From Cytophagaceae bacterium ABcell3 (GTDB lineage Bacteria > Bacteroidota > Bacteroidia > Cytophagales > Cytophagaceae): a stretch of DNA of 64,000 nt. Each line of letters begins with the position of its first letter. Position 1 is the stretch's first letter. A program made the position numbers and the translations under genes. The stretch spans positions 4,691,001 through 4,755,000 of the forward strand of contig CP133159.1 of the NCBI GenBank assembly GCA_030913385.1, in the 5' to 3' direction. Under the pieces are notes generated by a model that was given only the letters and a program-made list of their open reading frames with translations, searched no databases and was not told the DNA's origin. Below, one piece after another: positions 27,232 to 36,202 of this stretch.

Positions 27232-27342
27232 CCCTGATTCCTCATCTTTTTCCTTCCCACAGAACCTGTACCGCTTTTTCCCATAGCTCCCGAAAGAAGT
27301 CTCCCCGAAAGGGCGTGTATTCCTCTCTGCTTACTAACGTGC
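27232..27342 (-). pseudogene. RHS-core relic upstream of T13 with +1 frameshift
   Basis: Continues the RHS core of T13 upstream for about 110 bases. At 27303-27312 the two core alleles (YTPFG and YYPFG types) are joined at AAAGG with one surplus base, which puts the upstream part out of frame. It ends at the stop region of the T12 immunity gene. Confidence 0.65.
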
Positions 27343-27346
27343 TTCT

Positions 27347-27733
27347 TTACCAGCTTACATCCATATTTCCATTAGCATACTTAATTGGTTCTATATATTC
27401 TTCATTTAAATCCTTAAGCAACTGTCTTGATAAATCATAGCTTTTATTCACTACATCACTTTTATTAGCCAACTTTTTGTACCATTGCCCAGAATATAGT
27501 TCAGAAATTGTGTTTTGCAAATCAACAATATTTGATATGACATTGGTATCAATATTTGGATTAATAACTTTTAACTCTTTTAAAAAATCTCTCTTTGAAA
27601 GAGTATCCAGTCTATGGATTGCTTCTGCAAAACTTTTTAGTTCTTCTTCTGGATATTCATTCAAATTCGTACCCAGAATCATCAATACGTAAACTATTTC
27701 TTCATAATGAAATTTCAAAATCTCTTTTTTCAT
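27347..27733 (-). CDS. Putative immunity protein of tip T12, 128 aa
   Basis: Unrecognised, mostly helical, acidic protein (MKKEILKFHYEEIVYVLMIL). No signal peptide, so probably cytoplasmic. The ATG follows the T12 stop by 5 bases. The pairing with T12 rests on position only. Confidence 0.6.
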   Translation of the reverse strand: MKKEILKFHYEEIVYVLMILGTNLNEYPEEELKSFAEAIHRLDTLSKRDFLKELKVINPNIDTNVISNIVDLQNTISELYSGQWYKKLANKSDVVNKSYDLSRQLLKDLNEEYIEPIKYANGNMDVSW

Positions 27734-27738
27734 TTTTA

Positions 27739-28755
27739 TTAAGGTTTAAAGTTCGGATAAGGTGATACTCGGATTGTATTTTTTGAAGTTGCATTTATTT
27801 TACCATAAGTCAGTTTCCAGTAACTTACGGGTTTATTGTTGGTTGAATGCACAACATTTGTCTCCCATTGAGCATAAAATCTTTTATTCCCTATCTGTTT
27901 TTCGAAGACGCTTCGAGTTCCCCAGTCACCCTCTAATTTTTTCCATCCACTACTAACCAGATCATCCGATACATTCGTTAAGTTCTTATTTTTGAATAAC
28001 TGTCCCAGATCATCTAAACTGTTGAATGACTTCAAACTTATCCTCTTAGCAGGAAGAGGGGCAGGAACTTTCACTTTCGGAGCAACACGCCCAACTCTCG
28101 AAGCCGGTAAAACATATGGTGCAGCAAAGGCTAATTCAAATAGTGCGGCAGCATAAGCCTGTATCATCATAGGCCCAGCATAGTCAGCAAAAATTTCCTG
28201 GCTCGCTCTTAAGCCTACAGTTCCTCCTTTAGTATTAAACAGACTGATAGACCTTGCATTCTTAGCCAACCATTCTTGCCTGTGATGCTCCCAGTTACCT
28301 TCCTTCAAAGCTTCAGGAGTCGGCAAATCCACATCGACTGGCTCTTTTTCACCAATTACATATGCTTTAGATTGTATTGTTTTTGCCTTTTCTGAAGATG
28401 GTAATGAAGAACCTGGAGACTCGCCTGAAATACTTAATGTTTCTCCTATATTTATTTGATCACTTTGTTTCCTTTTCTGAGTTTGTGGGTTTAACGTTCT
28501 TAAATTATCAACAGTTGTACCATATTTCTCAGCAAGGCCAGACAAAGTGTCCCCTTCTTCTACATTATGGGTTTGAGGATCATTAGCAGGAGGATCACCA
28601 TCACCAGTCCCTTCAGCTTTACCTCCTGTTGGATCATTCATCATTACAGGATTACAGTTGGCATACGTATAAGGAGAAAAATTGATTGTTCCCCCCGCCA
28701 GCGGGGCTTTGTTATTGTTTAAATTAATTTGAAGGTTTCCAAATGTAGTTACCAT
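27739..28755 (-). CDS. Orphan tip module T12: LysM linker and unrecognised toxin domain
   Basis: The RHS homology begins at about 28706 (NFSPYTYANCNPVMMNDPTGGK); the first codons overlap the end of the WG-repeat gene. A LysM domain (HNVEEGDTLSGLAEKYGTT ... INIGETLSI) and a long linker (KAKTIQSKAYVIGEKEPVDV to PKVKVPAPLP) follow, almost identical to the tip of the head gene. After that point the last 105 residues differ completely (KSFNSLDDLGQLF ... TIRVSPYPNFKP). The toxin type is not recognised. It shows that the very C-terminal domain alone can be exchanged. Confidence 0.7.
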   Translation of the reverse strand: MVTTFGNLQINLNNNKAPLAGGTINFSPYTYANCNPVMMNDPTGGKAEGTGDGDPPANDPQTHNVEEGDTLSGLAEKYGTTVDNLRTLNPQTQKRKQSDQINIGETLSISGESPGSSLPSSEKAKTIQSKAYVIGEKEPVDVDLPTPEALKEGNWEHHRQEWLAKNARSISLFNTKGGTVGLRASQEIFADYAGPMMIQAYAAALFELAFAAPYVLPASRVGRVAPKVKVPAPLPAKRISLKSFNSLDDLGQLFKNKNLTNVSDDLVSSGWKKLEGDWGTRSVFEKQIGNKRFYAQWETNVVHSTNNKPVSYWKLTYGKINATSKNTIRVSPYPNFKP

Positions 28756-29863
28756 TTTTATCTATATACCCCATTTTTACAGTGGTGTTATCAACAGTAA
28801 AAAATTCCTCCTCAGTCCCTCCTATATATACCATAGCTACACCATTTTTAAAACCATTGAGATTAAAGTCATCATACACTGGTTCTGCAATAGTTTTTCC
28901 AGCATTATCAATCACACCGTATTTGTTTCCTATCTTTACAAAAGCCCTCTCATCTGAAAAGGGATAAGCCTCATCAAAAGTTAATGACGATAGGGTGTCG
29001 ATGTTGGATTTAACATACCCCCATTTACCATTCATTTTTACCGCTGCAAAACCTTCAGAGAAGGTTCTTGCTTGGGTAAATGCAGGTTCAGTTAGAATTT
29101 CCCCTTCCTTATTTATATACCCCCATTTGCCATTTGAAGCAAGTTGATAAGAAGCTATACCTGTTTTAAATTCTCCGATAGCAGAATAATGTAATGAAAT
29201 TACTAATTCTCCTTTCTTGTCAATTACCCCTTTTTTTCCATTGGAATAAACAACTGCCATACCATCTGAAAAATCGTATACTTCCTCAAAGTTGGTAGTT
29301 AAAACAACCTTCCCGCTGTAATTAATATAACTCCACTTACCTTGTTGTTTTACTCTGGCTAATCCATCACTAAAGCTATACGCTTCTTCATATATAAACC
29401 CTATAGCCTGTTTCCCTGTGCTATCAACATAACCCCACTTCTTGCCATTAGTTACAACAGCATACCCTTCTGAAAAACATGGATTGTAACCATATCTATT
29501 CTTTCGAAGAATAACCTTCCCTTGTTTGTTAATGTATATTCTCTTTTTATTCTTATACACTACCGCAATTCCTTCAACAAAACCAAATGCATCATCCCAT
29601 TGAGGAGCAATAACTATTTTACCATTCACATCAATATAACCCCACTTACCTTTCATTCTTACGGGAGCCAATCCACCGATGAATGAATCTGCTAGTTCAT
29701 AGGATGGAGGAATAATAAATATATTCTCTCTGTTCACATATCCAAACTTCTTATTTTTTTTAACTAACAATGGATAATGTTCAGAGAATGTGTCCCTCTG
29801 AGCCTCTACGCCTTGCTTAAACAAAAAGAAGAAAAATAAAAATAGTACAATTTTTAAGCTCAT
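28724..29863 (-). CDS. WG-repeat exported protein, putative partner of T11, 379 aa
   Basis: The N-terminal signal peptide (KIVLFLFFFFLFKQGVEAQ) is followed by about eight WG/KWG beta repeats of about 45 residues, for example KMKGKWGYIDVNGKIVI with GWGYxxxxG-type variation. WG-repeat proteins are thought to mediate binding. An exported partner behind the OmpA-like T11 tip suggests that neutralisation takes place in the periplasm. The alternative is a captured non-immunity gene. The ATG is 20 bases beyond the T11 stop. Confidence 0.65.
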   Translation of the reverse strand: MSLKIVLFLFFFFLFKQGVEAQRDTFSEHYPLLVKKNKKFGYVNRENIFIIPPSYELADSFIGGLAPVRMKGKWGYIDVNGKIVIAPQWDDAFGFVEGIAVVYKNKKRIYINKQGKVILRKNRYGYNPCFSEGYAVVTNGKKWGYVDSTGKQAIGFIYEEAYSFSDGLARVKQQGKWSYINYSGKVVLTTNFEEVYDFSDGMAVVYSNGKKGVIDKKGELVISLHYSAIGEFKTGIASYQLASNGKWGYINKEGEILTEPAFTQARTFSEGFAAVKMNGKWGYVKSNIDTLSSLTFDEAYPFSDERAFVKIGNKYGVIDNAGKTIAEPVYDDFNLNGFKNGVAMVYIGGTEEEFFTVDNTTVKMGYIDKNGNYIWKPSN

Positions 29864-29882
29864 AGAAAATCCTTATAATTTG

Positions 29883-31337
29883 CTACTTAAACATTTGCAG
29901 TACTCCTGTAACATTTATTGTTGTATTAAAATTATCTTTATCAATAACAATATTAATCTGTGAAGGGTCTACACCTCTATCTGTAAACCATTTTGTTATT
30001 GTATGTCCTCTTCCTTGAACTAATTCGTCAGATGTATCTGCATCTCCAATCAAGCCCCAAAGGTCGGGAATATCCTGCCCCTGACTCCAGTTAGTATTGG
30101 GTCTTAAAGTCACATTATTTCTTGGATCAGCTAGAAGAGATTCAAGAATTGGAGTTAAAACTTGCTCTGCTGCTTTGGGATCTCTTATAGAAACCCTATT
30201 ACCTTTAAAAGGAACATCCAGATTAAGGTTGCTTGTAGTAGGGCCCGGATCCACCGGTTCTTCTACTGGGTCTAGCGGATCTACTATTGGATCTGGACCT
30301 ACTATTGGATCTGGATCTTTTACTGGTGGCGGTGGAGGTGGAATATATTCTTTAAGAATAGGTACATTCCTTGAAGCTGATTCTGGTTTAAAGTCTAATT
30401 CTTTTGCTCTTCCTCCAATAGGAACTAAATCAGGATGGTTCTTGTCAACCCCAGGAATTTTTCCCATCTCTGACATAGGGACTCTTTCCGCTCGTCTATT
30501 TGTATATCTTTTATTCCCGTCAGAATCTTTGTAATACTTATAGTTCTCTTTTCTTAATCCTGTAATTTCATACTCCGTTCCGTTCACTTTTATTCTTTTC
30601 CCTACATCCTTATCTGTCCACTCTTTTTCAGGGACTAAATCTCCTTCTTTGTGCTTTCCAAAATTCTCATCTCCCGGATCAATCTGCATATTATCGTTTC
30701 CGCTATCCACAGGTTCATCACCCGTTCCCTGCAAACCATATAAATCTTTATGAGTAATAGGTTTATTACCTGCATAATTGTACGGACTTAGGTGTGGAAA
30801 TTTCCCCGCCAGCGGATCCACACTAACAAACCTGCACGTCCATGCATTATAATACCTCATGCCATAGTAGTACAGCCCGCTCTCCTCGTCTTTTTCCTTC
30901 CCACAGAACCTGTACCGCTTTTTCCCATAGCTGCCAAAAGAAGTTTCCCCAAAGGGGTAATACTCCTCACTGTTTACCAACGTACCATTTGTATCTAATT
31001 GTATACTGCTGCTGCCCAGATGGTCTTCGAGGTTGTACTTAATAGCAGGGGTGATGTCACCCATGGCATCGCCAAGGCGTATGGTGGCTATGCGGCTCTG
31101 GTCGTCCATGATGTGCAGGGTGTTCTGCTCTGTGGTACTGCCACCGTACTGCCCTATTATCCACTGGCCTATTTCCAAATCCGGTATCGCTGTACCCTGG
31201 TCATATACACCAATAGTCCACTGGCCTACCTCTAGGTTCGGGATGGCATAGGCAGCGGCACTGATGCTTTCCCTGGTATGCTCAAATATCCCGTCTATGT
31301 AGGTAGTGCTTTTATAAGAACCGTCCTGCTTTTGCAC
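29883..31337 (-). CDS. Orphan RHS module T11, OmpA-like tip (5' part disrupted by MITE)
   Basis: 484 open codons from a TTG at 31337 within the RHS core. The core ends THKDLYGLQG. A Pro-rich linker (EYIPPPPPPVKDPDPIVG) follows. The last 110 residues (VLTPILESLLADPRNNVTLRPNT ... VQGRGHTITKWFTDRGVDPSQINIVI) resemble an OmpA-type peptidoglycan-binding fold. The RHS reading frame upstream is cut by the 173-bp insertion at 31501-31673, so the module is silent in place. It is paired with the exported WG-repeat protein. Confidence 0.7.
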   Translation of the reverse strand: MQKQDGSYKSTTYIDGIFEHTRESISAAAYAIPNLEVGQWTIGVYDQGTAIPDLEIGQWIIGQYGGSTTEQNTLHIMDDQSRIATIRLGDAMGDITPAIKYNLEDHLGSSSIQLDTNGTLVNSEEYYPFGETSFGSYGKKRYRFCGKEKDEESGLYYYGMRYYNAWTCRFVSVDPLAGKFPHLSPYNYAGNKPITHKDLYGLQGTGDEPVDSGNDNMQIDPGDENFGKHKEGDLVPEKEWTDKDVGKRIKVNGTEYEITGLRKENYKYYKDSDGNKRYTNRRAERVPMSEMGKIPGVDKNHPDLVPIGGRAKELDFKPESASRNVPILKEYIPPPPPPVKDPDPIVGPDPIVDPLDPVEEPVDPGPTTSNLNLDVPFKGNRVSIRDPKAAEQVLTPILESLLADPRNNVTLRPNTNWSQGQDIPDLWGLIGDADTSDELVQGRGHTITKWFTDRGVDPSQINIVIDKDNFNTTINVTGVLQMFK

Positions 31338-31500
31338 CAGCTTCTTTATGCGGTTGCCGCCACTGTCATACAGATAAAAGGCATTGAGACTTGGTTCTCC
31401 CTCACCTGCCTGTATGCGGAAGGACTTCAGCCGGTCTGCGTAGTCCCATGCAAAATGCCGGGACTCTCCTTCTCTTATGATATTGCCGTTTACATCATGT

Positions 31501-31673
31501 CACAACCTGAAATATGTAATAGAACTTTCTATTGCGTGACAAAATAACTTCAAATCAGACGCTTCGCTCGCATTTGCGTATCAAACCATAGCGCTGCTAT
31601 GCTTTTTCTACTCAAATACGCTGATTTATTGTTATTTTGCCCCTCATAACGAAATCTATTACAAAATTCAGGT
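31501..31673. mobile_element. 173-bp MITE-like insertion in the RHS core (copy 1)
   Basis: Inserted between the codons for HDVN and the preceding AYGF segment. The ends form an imperfect inverted repeat of about 45 bases (AACCTGAAATATGTAATAGA and the complement of the other end, AACCTGAATTTTGTAATAGA). No coding capacity; it brings a stop codon into the RHS frame. The same insertion at the same site is present in T9 and T6. Confidence 0.8.
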
Positions 31674-31839
31674 TAAAGCCATAGGCCGTCTGCCCTATTG
31701 TAATGTCTTCTAATATATTCTTTTCAGGGGAATATTGAAAGCTTCTGGTGAAGTTTCCGCCGGTAGCTATGTGCTGCAGGCCCTGAATGTTGCCCATCTT
31801 GTCATAGCTGTAGTGCTGGGTGTAGCCCTATGTTGGAAG
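31674..31839 (-). pseudogene. 5' RHS piece of T11, cut off by the MITE
   Basis: Encodes GYTQHYSYDKMGNIQG to TIGQTAYGF in the QYSPEKN allele, starting directly after the hairpin repeat. It is separated from the rest of T11 by the insertion. Confidence 0.7.
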
Positions 31840-31863
31840 CTTGTTGGTGAAAACACCAACAAG
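31840..31863. repeat. Boundary hairpin repeat (copy at T11)
   Basis: Same CTTGTTGGTG/CACCAACAAG hairpin with AAAA loop. Beyond it (31868-31915) lies a stranded piece of the 72-aa gene known from 21509-21727. Confidence 0.85.
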
Positions 31864-32036
31864 TAGGAGTGAACTTATCTGAAAAAGCTCTTCCAATTGT
31901 CGGTAGTCGTAGCGGGGATCTCTCATGCTTCTTTACTGTTTTTAGCCATAAAATTTTGTGTGCCGATTTGATACTGAGCAAAAGTATAAAATATGTTCCA
32001 AAACGACAACATATAATTTATCAATTCGGAACAATA

Positions 32037-32068
32037 TTGGAAATAAGTAGCGTTTTTGACTAAATTTG
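32037..32068 (+). promoter_or_regulatory. Promoter of the XRE gene at 32090
   Basis: TTGG at 32037-32040, a 20-base spacer and TAAATTTG at 32061-32068 fit the Bacteroidota -33/-7 pattern. The start codon is 21 bases downstream of the -7 box. Confidence 0.5.
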
Positions 32069-32089
32069 TGTATTCACAATCAAGAAAAC

Positions 32090-32455
32090 ATGAGCATAGG
32101 GGAAAATATAAAGCGCATCAGGGAGGAAAAAGGCCTTACACAGCTGCAAATTGCCGAACTTATAAATATGCACCGTTCTAACTACTCTAAAGTAGAAAGC
32201 GGACAAAGGGACATTTCTGTAGATGCATTAAATAAAGTAGCAAAGTATTTCGGTATGACCATTGACCAGATCGTTAACTTTGACGGGGCGGTGCCAAAGG
32301 AAATTACCGTGGAAGATAAAACCCTGATGGAGCAGGTAAAGCTTATCCAGGAACTGGAACCCGAAGAAAAAAACATGGTCTTTAAAATGATCGATACGTT
32401 CCTGACAAAGAAAAAATTCAAAGACTTCTTTCAAAAAAATATTGCGGCGTTATAA
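32090..32455 (+). CDS. XRE-family helix-turn-helix regulator, 121 aa
   Basis: Start at ATG 32090 (MSIGENIKRIREEKG) rather than the longer frame, because the promoter lies just upstream and the paralogue at 44892 starts at the same point. HTH segment LTQLQIAELINMHRSNYSKVESG, then a linker and the C-terminal motif TLMEQVKLIQELEPEEKN...FLTKKKFKDFFQKNIAAL. Two 3' fragments of this same gene occur elsewhere in the window. Antisense to the array, behind the lipoprotein of T10. Confidence 0.85.
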   Translation: MSIGENIKRIREEKGLTQLQIAELINMHRSNYSKVESGQRDISVDALNKVAKYFGMTIDQIVNFDGAVPKEITVEDKTLMEQVKLIQELEPEEKNMVFKMIDTFLTKKKFKDFFQKNIAAL

Positions 32456-32463
32456 AACAAAAA

Positions 32464-32487
32464 AGGCACACGTGAAACACGTGCGCC
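32464..32487 (+). repeat. Hairpin behind the XRE gene
   Basis: GGCACACGTG-AAA-CACGTGCGCC forms a near-perfect stem directly behind the stop codon. It lacks a T tract, so it may protect the 3' end rather than terminate. A degenerate copy lies behind the XRE fragment at 17834. Confidence 0.5.
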
Positions 32488-32488
32488 A

Positions 32489-32647
32489 GCTGAGGACATT
32501 GAAGATGTAAACCTTCCTTTACTGGAAAAAATAAAAATGATTGATACGCTGGGAAAAGATGAACAAAAAGCACTCTTTAAAATGATTGACCTGGCTATTG
32601 CTAATAAAAGAATGAAAGACAGCCTTTCTAATCTGATCGCAGGATAA
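32489..32647 (+). pseudogene. 3' fragment of another XRE regulator
   Basis: Encodes LPLLEKIKMIDTLGKDEQKA to KDSLSNLIAG and a stop, the C-terminal motif of a related but distinct XRE protein. No HTH region remains. It lies in tandem behind the complete XRE gene, so two regulator genes were once here or were fused by recombination. Confidence 0.65.
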
Positions 32648-32652
32648 AAAAT

Positions 32653-32680
32653 AAGACAGGTTTGAAGCCTGTCTTTATTT
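32653..32680 (+). terminator. Rho-independent terminator
   Basis: AAGACAGG and CCTGTCTT pair over TTTGAAG and are followed by TATTT. The GAAGCCTGTCTTTATTT part is directly repeated. It ends the plus-strand XRE transcription, between converging genes. Confidence 0.7.
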
Positions 32681-32704
32681 GAAGCCTGTCTTTATTTAGT
32701 TTTT

Positions 32705-33199
32705 TCAAAAATTAAATCTTTCTTTCAACCTAAGTTTATCTCTATTAAAGTAAAGGTTAATCACATCAATAACGTCTTCTTTCGAATATACTTCGAGCAG
32801 AAAAGTTTCTTCAGAGTTAATTTCAGGAACATAAAAAAGCCAATAGCCATTTTCTGCAACAATGGAAATTCCTAATTCAGTTTGAGATAGACTGTCTACT
32901 ACATTCAATGTCGGAGAGGTCTTTTTAAATTTTTTAGCCAATTCTAGTTGTTCTTTCCAAGGAAAGTTTTCAACCTCTTCTAAAAAATGATTTAAACTTG
33001 TAGCTCCTTTTTTTTCTACCTCTTCATTTTCAAAATGGGCATATTGAACTTCATAAAAAAAACCTACAGAGTCAGAAAGTCTTTCTTCATATTGATTACT
33101 TTTTACATCATTTTTTTTACCTTCTGAAGATTTTTCTCCTTCAGAACCACATCCTTGAACAAAGCTGATTATCAAAAAAAATAAACTAATATATTTCAT
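32705..33199 (-). CDS. Lipoprotein, putative immunity to T10, 164 aa
   Basis: The start at 33199 gives MKYISLFFLIISFVQGCGSE, a lipoprotein signal with lipobox VQGC. The mature domain has ENGYWLFYVPEINSEETFLL and is not recognised; it resembles in outline the 184-aa lipoprotein paired with T14. It follows the T10 tip remnant by a few bases. An envelope location suggests a periplasmic toxin target. Confidence 0.65.
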   Translation of the reverse strand: MKYISLFFLIISFVQGCGSEGEKSSEGKKNDVKSNQYEERLSDSVGFFYEVQYAHFENEEVEKKGATSLNHFLEEVENFPWKEQLELAKKFKKTSPTLNVVDSLSQTELGISIVAENGYWLFYVPEINSEETFLLEVYSKEDVIDVINLYFNRDKLRLKERFNF

Positions 33200-33206
33200 G
33201 GTATAA

Positions 33207-33539
33207 CTATCTTTTCGGCTCAATAAGTTGAACACGTCTTAATCTATCTATATAGGTAGCAGGCTTTGGTTGCAACTTAGCCAACTCATACTGAACCATA
33301 AAAATAGATAAAGAAACCGCTCCGCCTAGTATTGGATTATAGGTTCCTGCTGCAATTACCAATCCTTGTAAAACACCTTCTCCGACAGCAGCATTGTAAG
33401 CATCATTATCTCCTGATTGTATTGCAGCATCTATTTTAATCATAATTTCCATACTGGTATAGACATCATAAGCATTACCCCCAAATTTTACGATAGTGTT
33501 TATTTTAACAAGACCATCCACATCCGGGTTATAATGCAA
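33207..33539 (-). pseudogene. Tip remnant T10
   Basis: 110 codons without RHS core (NPDVDGLVKINTIVKFGGNAYD ...). It contains a hydrophobic Gly/Ala stretch (GEGVLQGLVIAAGTYNPILGG) and ends RLRRVQLIEPKR. No proper start codon; it begins immediately behind the terminator at 33541. It is probably the C-terminal end of a tip module whose RHS part was deleted. Confidence 0.55.
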
Positions 33540-33540
33540 A

Positions 33541-33563
33541 AAAGACAGAATCTCACCTGTCTT
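33541..33563 (-). terminator. Minus-strand terminator behind T9 and its immunity gene
   Basis: On the minus strand AAGACAG and CTGTCTT pair over an 8-base loop and are followed by a T run. It separates the T9 unit from the T10 remnant. A further imperfect stem lies at 33601-33632. Confidence 0.65.
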
Positions 33564-33624
33564 CTTTATATTCCGGATTATAAATCCTTTTTTTATCTAT
33601 GCTTCGCGATGCCCTAACGGAACA

Positions 33625-34161
33625 TCACGAAGAGCGGATTATTTCAATAAAATTTTTAACTTGCATTTCATTTAAATCTAATATCTTCAAGTTAACAATT
33701 TCAGACTTATTGTTAAAACCGATAAAAAAGTTGTTCGATAAACGGATAACTTTCGTGACTACTTCACCAGAAAAATCTAAAGAAAAGTTATTTTCAAATA
33801 AATTATATAATATAATTCCTTCAACCCTAATATAGTTTTCATTTGATTTCTTCCATATAGCCGTATCAACAATAGGTGTTTGACAACCTTCTTTCAATTG
33901 ATTCTTTATAACAAATCCATCAGCTTTATAATCAATTTTACTTAAAGTTGTACAGGTAATATCTTCAATTCTACCTGTGATTTCATTAATGCCAATTTCA
34001 ATTAATGAACCTGCTTTTGAAGCAATACTCCAATACAAAATCTTTCCCAATTGAGATTCAAAATCTTTCCCAACCAACTTAAAAGGAATATACTCATCCT
34101 CCATATTTTGAATATAAGCACTCTCAAAATTTAAAACTTCCTTAATCTTCAACATAGTCAT
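33625..34161 (-). CDS. Putative immunity protein of tip T9, 178 aa
   Basis: Unrecognised alpha/beta protein (MTMLKIKEVLNFESAYIQ). No signal peptide or membrane segment, hence cytoplasmic. The start is 3 bases beyond the T9 stop, indicating coupling. The pairing rests on position. Confidence 0.6.
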   Translation of the reverse strand: MTMLKIKEVLNFESAYIQNMEDEYIPFKLVGKDFESQLGKILYWSIASKAGSLIEIGINEITGRIEDITCTTLSKIDYKADGFVIKNQLKEGCQTPIVDTAIWKKSNENYIRVEGIILYNLFENNFSLDFSGEVVTKVIRLSNNFFIGFNNKSEIVNLKILDLNEMQVKNFIEIIRSS

Positions 34162-34164
34162 ACT

Positions 34165-35676
34165 CTATCTAATTGGTCTTGCATGGTATAATACTGGCAA
34201 ATCACCGGCTTGTCTTGGAGCACTAAATTTAAGTTCCCAATTTCCTATCCTATGCATCTCTCCTAATTTTATTCCTCCTTGAGTCTCTAATTGGTTTACC
34301 GCACTTCTTAAACTGTTTAAACTTATTTGAGATCTTACAGAAGATGACAAACCAGATATTCCAGATCTATGAACATCTTGCGCAATATGCTTAGTAGCAT
34401 TAGGATGAACCCATAATGAAGAACCTTTTGCAGTAGTAAGCTCAAATGATTTAGGGATAACTGTACCTTTATAGACAGGCTGAGTGGATTTAATATAATT
34501 CCAGACATTTAATTTTGAAAAATATTCTTTCAATGCAAGTTCTGCAGAAGCTGCTACTTTAGGTGCTGCAGCTTTTCCTTTAATCGGACCAATTAGCATG
34601 CCCAGAACGGATCCATAATCAATAAAGTATGAAAGATTTCTCTGCTTTTGAATTTGCTCAACAGCCTGTTGATTCTGTATTGGATCTGAACTTAAAAGAC
34701 CAGCAAGAGTAGATTCATGGGCAACTTTAGTTCCTTCCTCCGAAGAAGAATAAGCGGGAACATTATGTCCAAAAAAGTATTGAACTTCTGACTCTGCAGT
34801 TTCAAAAGTTTCATCTATATATTGATTTTCACCAATAAGGTGCTGACCTGGTTCTAAATATCGAAGAAGAGCAAATTGATATAGTTCAATCTCAGTTAAA
34901 TTAGTTGAAGCCGGCTCTTTGCTTGTAGGTGCTACTTTTATTTTCTCTCCTTCTCCGTAATTCCCCCGCATCATACGGACAGTTTTTGGGATTGCCTCAC
35001 CATGTTCATTCACATCATGATCTTGCTGACCATTTGTAGGAGTACCTGTATTATCATTATCAGAGGTTTCCTGTCCATCTAAATCATAAAAGGTTATGGG
35101 GTTATTCCCACTATACTGATAAGGTGTGTAAAAAGGAAATTTTGCAGCTAAAGGATCTATATTAATAAACCTACACGTCCATGCACTGTAGTACCTCATG
35201 CCGTAGTAGTACAGCCCAGATTCCTCGTCTTTTTCCTTCCCACAGAACCTGTACCGCTTTTTCCCATAGCTCCCGAAAGAAGTCTCCCCGAAAGGATAAT
35301 ACTCCTCACTGTTTACCAACGTACCATTTGTATCTAATTGTATACTGCTGCTGCCCAGATGGTCTTCGAGGTTGTACTTAATAGCAGGGGTGATGTCACC
35401 CATGGCATCGCCAAGGCGTATGGTGGCTATGCGGCTCTGGTCGTCCATGATGTGCAGGGTGTTCTGCTCTGTGGTACTGCCACCGTACTGCCCTATTATC
35501 CACTGGCCTATTTCCAAATCCGGTATCGCTGTACCCTGGTCATATACACCAATAGTCCACTGGCCTATCTCCAGGTTCGGGATGGCATAGGCAGCGGCAC
35601 TGATGCTTTCCCTGGTATGCTCAAATATCCCGTCTATGTAGGTAGTGCTTTTATAAGAACCGTCCTGCTTTTGCAC
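34165..35676 (-). CDS. Orphan RHS module T9, unrecognised tip (5' part disrupted by MITE)
   Basis: 503 open codons from a TTG in the RHS core at KQDGSYKST. The core ends TFYDLDGQETS. The tip has a helical region (residues about 260-390) and a C-terminal domain with YKGTVIPKSFELTTAKGSSL, WVHPNATKHIAQDV and LGEMHRIGNWELKFS. The pattern of an xGTxIPxSF strand and HPNATKH is reminiscent of secreted RNase-type polymorphic toxins, but no family is claimed. Silent in place because of the MITE at 35840-36012. Confidence 0.7.
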   Translation of the reverse strand: MQKQDGSYKSTTYIDGIFEHTRESISAAAYAIPNLEIGQWTIGVYDQGTAIPDLEIGQWIIGQYGGSTTEQNTLHIMDDQSRIATIRLGDAMGDITPAIKYNLEDHLGSSSIQLDTNGTLVNSEEYYPFGETSFGSYGKKRYRFCGKEKDEESGLYYYGMRYYSAWTCRFINIDPLAAKFPFYTPYQYSGNNPITFYDLDGQETSDNDNTGTPTNGQQDHDVNEHGEAIPKTVRMMRGNYGEGEKIKVAPTSKEPASTNLTEIELYQFALLRYLEPGQHLIGENQYIDETFETAESEVQYFFGHNVPAYSSSEEGTKVAHESTLAGLLSSDPIQNQQAVEQIQKQRNLSYFIDYGSVLGMLIGPIKGKAAAPKVAASAELALKEYFSKLNVWNYIKSTQPVYKGTVIPKSFELTTAKGSSLWVHPNATKHIAQDVHRSGISGLSSSVRSQISLNSLRSAVNQLETQGGIKLGEMHRIGNWELKFSAPRQAGDLPVLYHARPIR

Positions 35677-35839
35677 CAGCTTTTTTATGCGGTTGCCGCC
35701 ACTGTCATACAGATAAAAGGCATTGAGACTTGGTTCTCCCTCACCTGCCTGTATGCGGAAGGACTTCAGCCGGTCTGCGTAGTCCCATGCAAAATGCCGG
35801 GACTCTCCTTCTCTTATGATATTGCCGTTTACATCATGT

Positions 35840-36012
35840 CACAACCTGAAATATGTAATAGAACTTTCTATTGCGTGACAAAATAACTTCAAATCAGACG
35901 CTTCGCTCGCATTTGCGTATCAAACCATAGCGCTGCTATGCTTTTTCTACTCAAATACGCTGATTTATTGTTATTTTGCCCCTCATAACGAAATCTATTA
36001 CAAAATTCAGGT
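35840..36012. mobile_element. 173-bp MITE-like insertion in the RHS core (copy 2)
   Basis: Same sequence, length and insertion site as 31501-31673, so the copies arose by duplication of the already interrupted RHS segment, not by separate insertions. Confidence 0.8.
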
Positions 36013-36178
36013 TAAAGCCATAGGCCGTCTGCCCTATGGTAATGTCTTCTAATATATTCTTTTCAGGGGAATATTGAAAGCTTCTGGTGAAGTTTCCGCC
36101 GGTAGCTATGTGCTGCAGGCCCTGAATGTTGCCCATCTTGTCATAGCTGTAGTGCTGGGTGTAGCCCTATGTTGGAAG
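36013..36178 (-). pseudogene. 5' RHS piece of T9, cut off by the MITE
   Basis: Same 166-base RHS segment as 31674-31839 (GYTQHYSYDKMG ... AYGF), starting at the hairpin repeat. Confidence 0.7.
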
Positions 36179-36202
36179 CTTGTTGGTGAAAACACCAACA
36201 AG
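36179..36202. repeat. Boundary hairpin repeat (copy at T9)
   Basis: Perfect hairpin CTTGTTGGTG/CACCAACAAG with AAAA loop at the upstream edge of the T9 module. Confidence 0.85.
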
